Positions 1 to 10,974 of a stretch of 64,000 bases of DNA are shown one piece after another. How positions within the stretch are numbered: the first letter of the stretch is position 1; every line of letters starts with the position of its first letter. Source of the DNA: Rutidosis leptorrhynchoides. Lineage: Eukaryota > Streptophyta > Magnoliopsida > Asterales > Asteraceae. Where the stretch lies: the NCBI RefSeq assembly GCF_046630445.1, contig NC_092339.1, positions 313,285,501-313,349,500 of the forward strand. The letters run 5' to 3'. Position numbers and translations under genes: made by a program. A model generated the notes under the pieces. That model did not search any database. It was given only the letters and a program-made list of their open reading frames with translations, and had not been told where the DNA came from.

Positions 1-200
1 CTTCAATTGCCAAGAGGAAGGACATCGTAAGTCGTAATGTTCTGAGTTAGCGGGGATGGGTGTGGCGAGAAGACGTTAAGGTACTTTTCGTTTTAATAAA
101 TATGTCCTTTGATTATTTATCATGTGCCGATTGAGTTCGGGTTTGTTAAATGCCTTGTGTTGTGCATAGTATTGTTATGGGTGACATTCCTAATGGAATT
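1..200 (+). mobile_element. Internal 3' part of a plus-strand gypsy-type element, left fragment
   Basis: This is the left-hand piece of the internal region that continues at 12386. The two pieces are separated by a solo LTR flanked by the 5 bp duplication GAATT (196-200 and 12381-12385). No open frame of note is present. Assignment rests on continuity with 12386-14744 and its downstream LTR, not on a recognisable protein domain. Confidence 0.55.
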
Positions 201-797
201 TGAAACAACCCAAACCGTATTTAAACCGGCCCATAAATTTTTTCTTTTTTTATAATACATTAATATCGTTAACATTTAGGTCCCAATTATGTTTCCAAAA
301 ACATCTTTAATACAATAGTAAGTTTAATATACTTTAAAACATTTAATACATGAGTTAAATATCCAAACGGGCATACACGACCCGACTAATTTGATTTCCA
401 ACAAAACCGAGCATGGTGATTGGGGATACGCTACCCAATCCTAATAAATCCAAAAGCACATGTTTTAAAGCAAACTACGCGAGTCCACTAGTCCTCACGT
501 TTACCCGAGCCACCGCCTCCATGCAAATCTATAAAAATGTAAACAACGAGAGGGTAAGCTAACGCTTAGTGAGTGAGAATATGCTACATACATATATATG
601 CATAAAATGGACACACCACACGAATAATCAAATAACACATACCGGAGCATCCAAGCATAAAGGCAAGCTAATCTAAGCATACCGTACGATCACTAAGCAA
701 CAAGCTAATAACATCAACAATAAAGTAAGTTCACCAACGACGATGTGAACAACGCCATCAAGCTACACCTGGAGGGTTAGCTACATCACAACGATAC

Positions 798-801
<4 letters not shown>

Positions 802-876
<75 letters not shown>
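802..876. repeat. (AT)n microsatellite in the solo LTR
   Basis: An uninterrupted AT dinucleotide run of about 75 bp. It creates a false poly-Tyr/Ile reading frame on the minus strand that should not be annotated. Confidence 0.95.
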
Positions 877-877
<1 letters not shown>

Positions 878-939
878 CAAAGCATAAACCGACCAAAGTT
901 AACCAATCGTACAAAGGAATGGTACTCGAATTTCCCATC

Positions 940-1184
940 GGTGTTCGTAACAACCGTTAGTGTACAACAACATATATCACTAACCCTTTGGCGGAACGAC
1001 AACACATATCTATTCACAAACCGTTAGTGTACAACGACATATATCACTAACTCAGACAACACATATCCGTTCATAAATCCGTTAGTGTACAACGACATAT
1101 ATCACTAACTCGAACAACACATATCCGTTCATAAATTCGTTAGTGTACAACGACATATATCACTAACTTGGACAACACATATCC
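940..1184 (-). repeat. About 60 bp tandem repeats inside the solo LTR
   Basis: Four units share the core GTTAGTGTACAACGACATAT followed by CACTAAC and ACAACACATATCCGTTCATAAA. A further unit lies at 10975-11040, on the far side of the nested element, which inserted into this array at TATCC. Unit length is about 58-62 bp with a few substitutions per unit. Confidence 0.9.
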
Positions 1185-4100
1185 TGTAAGAATCCGAAAC
1201 TAATCCTCCCGGACGATGTCTTCAACAGTTGGTCCCATTGCGATGATCGACTCCAAGTAATGTCCTTAAAATGAGCAAATGCACAGCGGAAGACTTAATT
1301 CGTACCTGAGAATAACATGCTTTAAAAGTCAACATAAAGTTGGTGAGATATATAGGTTTGATGCTAGCAGCGTTATAACTATGGACCACCAGATTTCATA
1401 TGTAAACATTTTAATAAAAATATTCTAAGTGGTTGAGCACTTGGTAACCATACTTAACATTTAATCACGTCGCATATTCCCTTTATTATGAAATCTTACT
1501 ACACCGTACCAAGTGTAGTCACGAAACGAAGTACTGTGCAACCGTTGAATACTGGTCGTCCAGTCCGGTTGGGGTTGTCAGGCCCGATAGATCTATCAAC
1601 AGGATTCGCGTTTACAATACCGCTGTAAATAGTAGTTACCAAGCTACAGGGAAGTATGCCAGTGGTACAACTCAACGTAGAATATATTTTTGATCACTTG
1701 TGTCCATAACGTAAATCATTTATAAAAATAGCGCATGTATTCTCAGCTCAAAAATATTTAAAGTTTAAAAGGGGACTATATACTCACCGTACTGTATTTT
1801 GTAGTAAAATACATATAACGTCATTGAACAATTGTAAGGTTGGCCTCGGATTCACGAACCTATATCAATTTGTATATATTAAAACGTATAACGGTAAACA
1901 AATAGATTTATATATTATTATTAGTGATATGTTTGTTAATAATTTATAGGTTTTACTAATTAATTATGTATATTCAATTTATATATACTTTAAGAATATT
2001 AATATAGTTATGTTATATGTTCTAAATATATTTCTATGTAACTAATATTTATTTGATAAAATAATATTAATAAATAAATAAAAATTGTATTTTTTTTTTT
2101 ATAATAGTAATAATACCTAATAATAATAGTAATTATAGTTATGAAAATAATGAAAATAGTTTTATCGATAACAAAATGATAATTTTTGTAAAAATAATAA
2201 TTTTAATAATAATGATGATTTCAATAATAAAAATGATAATTTCAATAATAATAATATTAATTTTAATGGTAATACTAATAAAAATGACAGATTTAAAAAT
2301 AATAATAATAATGTTATTAATTAAATTAATGATAATTATACTAATATTTCCAACTATTAGGAATAATAATAATAATGTTAATAACTACCTCACAAGAGAA
2401 AGGCTCCAAAAAGAAATAATTATCCTTGCCAAGACTCGAACACACGACCTTCCGCTAACAAAGACAACACCCTAACCAATCCTTCTGTCATCGATTTATT
2501 TGACTTAATTTGTCTCGAAATTTACTTAACTCATAATACATATAAGTATTAGTTTCAGCCCATCTGTATTTTAATTGAGTCTCGGCCCAAAATCCAAATT
2601 ACGGCCCAAGCTTTATATCTGATTCGATGTACAGGTTTTAAAAACGAACAAGCCAGAAGTCTACAACCGTATTGTTTCTTTTAATATTTTTTTTTTATAT
2701 CAGATTAGCTCGAACATAGCAGTCCCCACTCCTCTCATCATTCCACTATCCCAAATATCATTATCATGCGTTTGGTTAAAAAATACAACCGACACACAAA
2801 AGCTGTAACCTAATTGATTCCCAAATTCTTTTAATATGCAATTGGTTTTACATGTCTTAGGGTTGTCGGCCACCCAGGAAAATATAACAGCCCCTTTTAT
2901 GTGTCGATTGAAAGAAAAAAAATGTATCTGAGACAGAAACAGTTAACCTCCGTAGCAGAAGTGGGTCTCGAATAAATTGAGTTTTGGGTTTGTGGTTCGT
3001 GATTCAGCAACCAGAAAAACAGAAGTATAGCAGCACTATGTAACGAAGAGGATGATGGTTAGCTAACTAGAAACAGAAACAGTCGAATAAGGGTTTTAAG
3101 GTGACGGTTTTTCGGGCTGCAAAACAGAAAGAAATAGTAGCGGTTGCAGGTGGTTTTATGGGTTTTTGGTTGATGACGATGATGATGTTTGATGGTGGCG
3201 AATTGGTGGTTTAACAAAACATAAAATCGATTAGGTTCTTACATGGTGATGGTTTGGATGGGTGGTGATGGGTTTCAACAAGACAGAGAGAAGTAGAGAG
3301 ACAAAGGTGGTGATTGTGTGGTGGTTTGTAACGAAAAGAAACAAGAAACAAAAGGAGTTTAAGCATAGTAGTTGTAAAAAAATAGAAGTGAGAGAGATAT
3401 AGCGAGGGTGATTGATGGTGGTGATTGTAATCGTGATTTCATGTGGTGAGGATTTTGCAAGGTTGTGACGGTTTAAAGGTATCAAGGGAGTGATGGTCTC
3501 GGTTCATGACACCCAATGGTGATCGGTTTTTCATGTAAGGGAGGTGAAGGGATTGTACATAATGGTGGCGAGGATTCGGGATATTTGTTTTATTGGTGGC
3601 TTATGGTTGGAGATGATGATCACGGTGGTGCTCTATGGTGGTGTTGTGGCGATGGAAGGTGTAGGTTGATGACAGATGAAGGCTGTGAAGATTAAATTGA
3701 GAAATAGAAGTGGGTTTACAATTTTCATATATGTGTATGTGCAATGAAAAACTTTTCTTAATTTTATAGAGAAATGATTTACTTGACCTGAGTTCACAAA
3801 AAAAGAAATATAGGAAAAAGACGTGCAACTAATTTTGTATATATCTGATTTGGATTTCGAATATTAATACAGATTTTTATTTGAGGTTGTGCTATGAGAT
3901 TAACAAATTTTCAGATAGCAACAAAATAAATCAAGCTCAAACACAGTATTATTGTTTTGGCAAAACAGATTCGTCCCCCCCCCCCCTTATATTTATTTAT
4001 AGAGTATATATTTAATAATAATAATATTAATATTAATAATAATCACCTTAATGATAAATAAATAATAATACTGATTTTCTAATAAATATGGCTATATATA

Positions 4101-4365
4101 TTTATTTGTATCTATATATCAATATATATATATATATATATTTTTATTTATTTATTTTTTTTTTTTATATGTACACAATACATATATTTTACATTTTATT
4201 TTACAACAATGGTTCGTGAATCGTCGGACATAGTCAAAGGGTATTTATTTACATGAATATAGATTTCGAAAATGTTCGAGACTAAATATTACAGATTTGC
4301 TTATCGTGTCGGAAACCTATAAAGATTAAGGTTTAAATTTGGTCGGAAATTTCCGGGTCGTTACA
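1185..4365 (-). repeat. 3' LTR of the non-coding element
   Basis: Starts on the plus strand with TGTAAGAATCC and ends with GGGTCGTTACA, giving TGTAACGACCC at the minus-strand start. It contains the block with GCATGTATTCTCAG (about 1735) shared with the Tekay and solo LTRs, a C homopolymer near 3976-3987 and several AT/ATT runs. The small frames at 2176-2475, 3231-3485 and 3601-3828 recur in the other LTR and look like chance frames. Confidence 0.92.
2424..2492 (-). repeat. tRNA-like (SINE-like) segment inside the LTR
   Basis: Read on the minus strand this holds a box-A-like TGGTTAGGGTG and, about 35 bases on, a box-B-like GTGTTCGAGTC within GGTCGTGTGTTCGAGTCTTG, the arrangement of an RNA polymerase III internal promoter. 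AT-rich sequence with ATT repeats follows on the same strand (about 2340-2385), as in a SINE tail. It does not fold as a convincing full tRNA. The second copy in the other LTR is at about 9033-9101. Confidence 0.45.
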
Positions 4366-7300
4366 GTACCCACCTGTTAAAGAAATTTCATCCCCGAAAT
4401 TTGGTAGAGGTTGTCATAAATAACAATATGAATGTTTTCATGACGAATATGAGTTAATATGGAGTTTTATCATTATTGAGAGATTTAGATAAATCGATTC
4501 GATTATGTGAGGCGTACGAGTGAAGCTATCACAAAAGAATGAAATGAGTGAATATGGAATTGTTTTATCCGATGACGTGATTAGGATTGACTTCCAGAAT
4601 TTTAAGGGATTTAAGAAAATCTTATGTAACAAGATTTGGCTCTGTAGGGATCAGAATCTTCTTTGATTTAATATGGCAATCTGTTTTGATTTCTCTGTCG
4701 GATCTTTCACTATAAATCTACCCCCTTCGTTTCCTTATTTCCATATCCCACAGAAGAATCTATTTACTTCTACTATTTTCTTGGGATTATAGTGTTATTA
4801 ATTCTCCCGTGCCTTTTCGTGGCAATACGTATTGATATGCACGGTTTGTAGTTTCAGGGTTGCTATTGGGTTTTATATCTTCACTTATTTTTCAATGTCC
4901 CTACTTCTGTTTTCTATAATCTTTGTCAAATTACCAGAATATCCAGAAAGATAGAACTATCAAGATGATATGTTCTTGATATGTTTGGAGATTGGATAGA
5001 ATGTAAGAGCCGTGTAACATGGCACATGATGATGATACTGTGAATCATCACATTCCATTAGAAACTTAACATAACTTACTGTAATATAATGAAGTTGATC
5101 AAGTTTCATTATATTATACTAATTCATGTATCAGTTCCTAACACTACTTCAAAACATTCATATTTTAAATTCGAAGGTTTCAGAATTTAGAAACTAACAC
5201 AGTTTCTTTTATGATATGATACAGATAGCGCGAGAAGATAGATGATTTCCGATATGAATAGTTATAAAAATATCTTCAGAAACATTGAGGATATTTATAA
5301 TGAAAGATATGATAATATCTTGGAACTTCTAATGCCGAAGGATGATGATGAAGAATAGTGTCAGCAAAGGTTTTAGAGTAAGGAGTAGGGTATATACTAA
5401 GGATTTCAGCAGGCACTGAATCTCTTAAATTCTTTGAAGTCAAACTTATTCTTTGTGATTTGTCCACGGCCTACTTCATAGTTTCACATAATCCGCTTTT
5501 TGGTACTAAATTTTCTATTGTGTGTTTCCAATACTCCGTTCTTTATCATCAACTTTTGGCTATTAAGACCATCTACAACATGCTGCTTCGTCAGCATTCT
5601 CAAAGTTAACGGATCTGGGTCATCGGTTATCAAACTGAGGTGGTTTCAGGAGAATTGTGTTTTTAGATGGTTAAACGCTGATGATGGAATATAAAAGATT
5701 CTCCGGTAACGACAGCGAAAGAATAACGTGTATATATATCGAAACTAACCTTTCTGAGAAGTCGAGGTTAACTTGGTGGAGCTGTGACAAAATTGGCTAA
5801 TTTGAAAAGGGATTGCAAAGTTATTTTGGGTAATAATAACACTAAAGAAATTAACACTGCTGCGTGTTAAACGTTGACTCAGTCTCCGAGAGTCTTACAG
5901 GAGCATAAGTCTTTTCTTCCGTAGATGAAACGCGGTTGGTTCATCCTCTCGATTGAGGGGTTTTCAAGAATCATGAAAGATTTGAACACGCATTGTAATT
6001 GTCGAGATACAAATGAGGTTTAAGATGAAATCAAGTGGCAAGCTTGAAGAATTATTTAGTTTCATATGTTATAATCAATATTTTAACTCATTTTAATTGT
6101 CCAAAGTTAGCAGTCCAATAGTCCGATAAATTCATATATAAATTAGATATACAATATTCGAATTACTTAATACGTATCGTGACCCGTGTACCGGTCTCGG
6201 TGTCGATCACAACTCAAAGTATATATATATTTTGGAATCAACTCCGACCCTGTATAGCCAACTCCCACCTTCACATATAGAGTGTCTATGGTTGTTCCGA
6301 AATATATATATAGATGGGTCAATATGATAAATCGAAACCTTGTATACGTGTCCCGACGGTATGTAAAGTGCAGAAATTAAATAACAATAAATAAAATTGC
6401 GAGAATGTAAATTGCGATAAATTAAATGTTAGCCGGGAACAGTTAGCTAGGAACAGTTAGCGTGGATTCCTAACAATATTTCAATTTAGTTAATTCGTCT
6501 GTTTCTAACAAATTTTATTTTGTCCATGTTTTCTTCTTTATGCCACTTGTTGAATTCTGATAGGTCAAAATCCGAATATGAAATTTAAATGGAAATGGTT
6601 AATCTGGGGTGAACGGATACGTATATCGGTAGTTGTAAGTAGGATAGTAAATGATCGTTGAATCAGATTCGAAGAATGTACAGTGTAACTTATTAATGTG
6701 AATTCTAAATATTCCTCGGGTACTACCCACCCGTTAAAATATTCTCATCATTAACAGTTTGTACGAAAGAAGTTTTAATTACAATCTTTATGAAAATATA
6801 CATGCATATATATTTTCTTCGGATGTAATTATGAATTGAATGAGTCAATAGAATATTATACTCATTTGATTTATTGTTGGCACCTGATTACATGATCTCT
6901 AAAACATTAGAGATTACATAATTGCCATGTCGAACGAAGGTAAATGAGGTAGAACAATACGTAGAACGAAATTAATCGATGTAGAACGATATGTAGAACG
7001 AAGATCATACTCTAAATACAGATGGTAATATTAAGGAGTGTGATGTTGATATTCGAGGTACAGATTGTGATGTTGAGAGTTACGGCGCGGTTATGGTTTA
7101 GGGATGATAAGGGTACTGTCGACGTCGATGATGGTGGTACTGATTATGCTGTTGGTGCTGCTGCCGGTATTCGTAACTTTCGCACCAGGTTATCCAAAGT
7201 CGTCACACGAGCGCGTAGTTAGTTAACTTCTTCTAGTACTACAGGATGATTGACGGTTGAAGCGAGCGAATGAATAAGATTCAAGATATTGGATAGTATA

Positions 7301-7791
7301 TAATCGTGACAAGATACTCTAGCAGTGGAAGAGAAAATAGTTTCTCAAACAGGTTCGCCGGTAAGTGCTTCAGGTTCTTCGCCAAGTGAGCAATTTGGTG
7401 AATGGAAGGGATTTCCGATATGAAATGATTTTCGAATAACGAATGATATTCTAACTATATAGAATATCCATATATATATTCTTAAAGATATCGTAGACTA
7501 CAGAGGAAACTACGGCATATGACAAACAAGTCTACAAATGCGCTAAGATATGAATTTTTGTCTATACACTATCAATGCAGTAAATGCAGTAAGACGTGTC
7601 TAGACTTAAGAATGATAAGCAGGCAATTTCCTAAGGATGATAAGCAGATGTTTTCCGACTAGAAATGATAAGCAAAACTTTTGACATATAGACACGGTCA
7701 AAGTCCAGACTCATTAATGTATTCTAACAACTACTAGTCAGACACACTAATGCAAGACCTGGTTCACTAAGACCAACGCTCTGATACCAAC
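4366..7791 (-). other. Non-coding internal region of the LARD-like element
   Basis: No frame longer than about 66 codons and no retroelement domain is visible. The end next to the left LTR keeps a polypurine-tract region like that of Tekay elements (AAATTTC and TTAACAGGTGGG on the minus strand). A second similar stretch, with CTACCCACCCGTTAAAATA, occurs at 6723-6741 and may mark an old internal junction. The end next to the primer site has three short GATAAGCA repeats (7611-7675) and resembles the Tekay leader, for example CACTAATGCAA near 7746. Confidence 0.75.
7779..7790 (-). other. Primer binding site (initiator tRNA-Met type)
   Basis: The minus strand reads TTGGTATCAGAGC one base from the start of the internal region, the usual initiator-methionine tRNA primer complement. 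It fixes the element's orientation and marks the right LTR as the 5' LTR. Confidence 0.88.
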
Positions 7792-10700
7792 TGTAAGAAT
7801 CCGAAACTAATCCTCCCGGACGACGTCTTCAACAGTTGGTCCCATTGCGATGATCGACTCCAAGTAATGTCCTTAAAATTAGCAAATGCACAGCGGAAGA
7901 CTTAATTCGTACCTGAGAATAACATGCTTTAAAAGTCAACATAAAGTTGGTGAGATATATAGGTTTGATGCTAGCAGCGTTATAACTATGGACCACCAGA
8001 TTTCATATGTAAACATTTTAATAAAAATATTCTAAGTGGTTGAGCACTTGGTAACCATACTTAACATTTAATCACGTCGCATATTCCCTTTATTATGAAA
8101 TCTTACTACACCGTACCAAGTGTAGTCACGAAACGAAGTACTGTGCAACCGTTGAATACTGGTCGTCCAGTCCGGTTGGGGTTGTCAGGCCCGATAGATC
8201 TATCAACAGGATTCGCGTTTACAATACCGCTGTAAATAGTAGTTACCAAGCTACAGGGAAGTATGCCAGTGGTACAACTCAACGTAGAATATATTTTTGA
8301 TCACTTGTGTCCATAACGTAAATCATTTATAAAAATAGCGCATGTATTCTCAGCTCAAAAATATTTAAAGTTTAAAAGGGGACTATATACTCACCGTACT
8401 GTATTTTGTAGTAAAATACATATAACGTCATTGAACAATTGTAAGGTTGGCCTCGGATTCACGAACCTATATCAATTTGTATATATTAAAACGTATAACG
8501 GTAAACAAATAGATTTATATATTATTATTAGTGATATGTTTGTTAATAATTTATAGGTTTTACTAATTAATTATGTATATTCAATTTATATATACTTTAA
8601 GAATATTAATATAGTTATGTTATATGTTCTAAATATATTTCTATGTAACTAATATTTATTTGATAAAATAATATTAATAAATAAATAAAAATTGTATTTA
8701 TTTTTTTTTTTATAATAGTAATAATACCTAATAATAATAGTAATTATAGTTATGAAAATAATGAAAATAGTTTTATCGATAACAAAATGATAATTTTTGT
8801 AAAAATAATAATTTTAATAATAATGATGATTTCAATAATAAAAATGATAATTTCAATAATAATAATATTAATTTTAATGGTAATACTAATAAAAATGACA
8901 GATTTAAAAATAATAATAATAATGTTATTAATTAAATTAATGATAATTATACTAATATTTCCAACTATTAGGAATAATAATAATAATGTTAATAACTACC
9001 TCACAAGAGAAAGGCTCCAAAAAGAAATAATTATCCTTGCCAAGACTCGAACACACGACCTCCCGCTAACAAAGACAACACCCTAACCAATCCTTCTGTC
9101 ATCGATTTATTTGACTTAATTTGTCCCGAAATTTACTTAACTCATAATACATATAAGTATTAGTTTCAGCCCATCTGTATTTTAATTGAGTCTCGGCCCA
9201 AAATCCAAATTACGGCCCAAGCTTTATATCTGATTCGATGTACAGGTTTTAAAAACGAACAAGCCAGAAGTCTACAACCGTATTGTTTCTTTTAATTTTT
9301 TTTTTATATCAGATTAGCTCGAACATAGCAGTCCCCACTCCTCTCATCATTCCACTATCCCAAATATCATTATCATGCGTTTGGTTAAAAAATACAACCG
9401 ACACACAAAAGCTGTAACCTAATTGATTCCCAAATTCTTTTAATATGCAATTGGTTTTACATGTCTTAGGGTTGTCGGCCACCCAGGAAAATATAACAGC
9501 CCCTTTTATGTGTCGATTGAAAGAAAAAAAATGTACCTGAGACAGAAACAGTTAACCTCCGTAGCAGAAGTGGGTCTCGAATAAATTGAGTTTTGGGTTT
9601 GTGGTTCGTGATTCAGCAACCAGAAAAACAGAAGTATAGCAGCACTATGTAACGAAGAGGATGATGGTTAGCTAACTAGAAACAGAAACAGTCGAATAAG
9701 GGTTTTAAGGTGACGGTTTTTCGGGCTGCAAAACAGAAAGAAATAGTAGCGGTTGCAGGTGGTTTTATGGGTTTTTGGTTGATGACGATGATGATGTTTG
9801 ATGGTGGCGAATTGGTGGTTTAACAAAACATAAAATCGATTAGGTTCTTACATGGTGATGGTTTGGATGGGTGGTGATGGGTTTCAACAAGACAGAGAGA
9901 AGTAGAGAGACAAAGGTGGTGATTGTGTGGTGGTTTGTAACGAAAAGAAACAAGAAACAAAAGGAGTTTAAGCATAGTAGTTGTAAAAAAATAGAAGTGA
10001 GAGAGATATAGCGAGGGTGATTGATGGTGGTGATTGTAATCGTGATTTCATGTGGTGAGGATTTTGCAAGGTTGTGATGGTTTAAAGGTATCAAGGGAGT
10101 GATGGTCTCGGTTCATGACACCCAATGGTGATCGGTTTTTCATGTAAGGGAGGTGAAGGGATTGTACATAATGGTGGCGAGGATTCGGGATATTTGTTTT
10201 ATTGGTGGCTTATGGTTGGAGATGATGATCACGGTGGTGCTCTATGGTGGTGTTGTGGCGATGGAAGGTGTAGGTTGATGACAGATGAAGGCTGTGAAGA
10301 TTAAATTGAGAAATAGAAGTGGGTTTACAATTTTCATATATGTGTATGTGCAATGAAAAACTTTTCTTAATTTTATAGAGAAATGATTTACTTGACCTGA
10401 GTTCACAAAAAAAGAAATATAGGAAAAAGACGTGCAACTAATTTTGTATATATCTGATTTGGATTTCGAATATTAATACAGATTTTTATTTGAGGTTGTG
10501 CTATGAGATTAACAAATTTTCAGATAGCAACAAAATAAATCAAGCTCAAACACAGTATTATTGTTTTGGCAAAACAGATTCGTCCCCCCCCCCCCCTTAT
10601 ATTTATTTATAGAGCATATATTTAATAATAATAATATTAATATTAATAATAATCACCTTAATGATAAATAAATAATAATACTGATTTTCTAATAAATATG

Positions 10701-10974
10701 GCTATATATATTTATTTGTATCTATATATCAATATATATATATATTTTTATTTATTTATTTTTTTTTTTTTATATATATATACACAATACATATATTTTA
10801 CATTTTATTTTACAACAATGGTTCGTGAATCGTCGGACATAGTCAAAGGGTATTTATTTACATGAATATAGATTTCGAAAATGTTCGAGACTAAATATTA
10901 CAGATTTGCTTATCGTGTCGGAAACCTATAAAGATTAAGGTTTAAATTTGGTCGGAAATTTCCGGGTCGTTACA
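7792..10974 (-). repeat. 5' LTR of the non-coding element
   Basis: Near-identical twin of 1185-4365, including the chance frames and the tRNA-like segment. It starts TGTAAGAATCC and ends TCGTTACA, followed by the target duplication TATCC. Differences seen by eye are scattered single bases (for example T/C at about 9062 and 10078) and microsatellite length. Confidence 0.92.
9033..9101 (-). repeat. tRNA-like (SINE-like) segment, second LTR copy
   Basis: Same A-box/B-box arrangement as at 2424-2492, with one base difference. It is in both LTRs because it was part of the LTR when the element inserted. Confidence 0.45.

Larger units (their letters stand above)
1185..10974 (-). mobile_element. Non-coding LTR retrotransposon derivative (LARD-like), minus strand
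   Basis: A complete element bounded by the 5 bp duplication TATCC (1180-1184 and 10975-10979). Two almost identical LTRs (1185-4365 and 7792-10974, about 3.18 kb) flank a 3.4 kb internal region without any gag or pol homology. A primer site complementary to initiator tRNA-Met lies at 7779-7790, next to the right LTR, so the element reads on the minus strand. The polypurine-like stretch beside the left LTR (4366-4405) closely resembles that of the Tekay element at 43584. By eye the LTRs differ by fewer than about ten substitutions plus length changes in homopolymers and AT runs, so the insertion is young. Without an own polymerase it must depend on a partner element. Confidence 0.9.

Noticed and set aside
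799-1017. Frame with long poly Tyr/Ile run
   Set aside because: It is the translation of an (AT)n microsatellite in an LTR. The same applies to the frames at 55421-55779, and to the poly-Tyr frame at 49139-49372 from (AAT)n.
940-1184. CRISPR-like array
   Set aside because: Units are contiguous about 60 bp tandem repeats without unique spacers, in a plant LTR.
2176-2475. 99-codon Ile/Met-rich frame, repeated identically at 8787-9086
   Set aside because: AT/AAT-rich LTR sequence. It is conserved only because the two LTRs are recent copies; there is no domain and no supported start context.
2424-2492. Possible genuine tRNA gene
   Set aside because: Box-like words exist, but acceptor and anticodon stems do not pair convincingly, and the segment is inside an LTR. 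Kept only as a SINE-like module.
3231-3828. His/Thr-rich frames repeated at 9840-10437
   Set aside because: They lie within the LTR in antisense to GGTGATGGTGG-type repeats. Conservation is explained by LTR identity.
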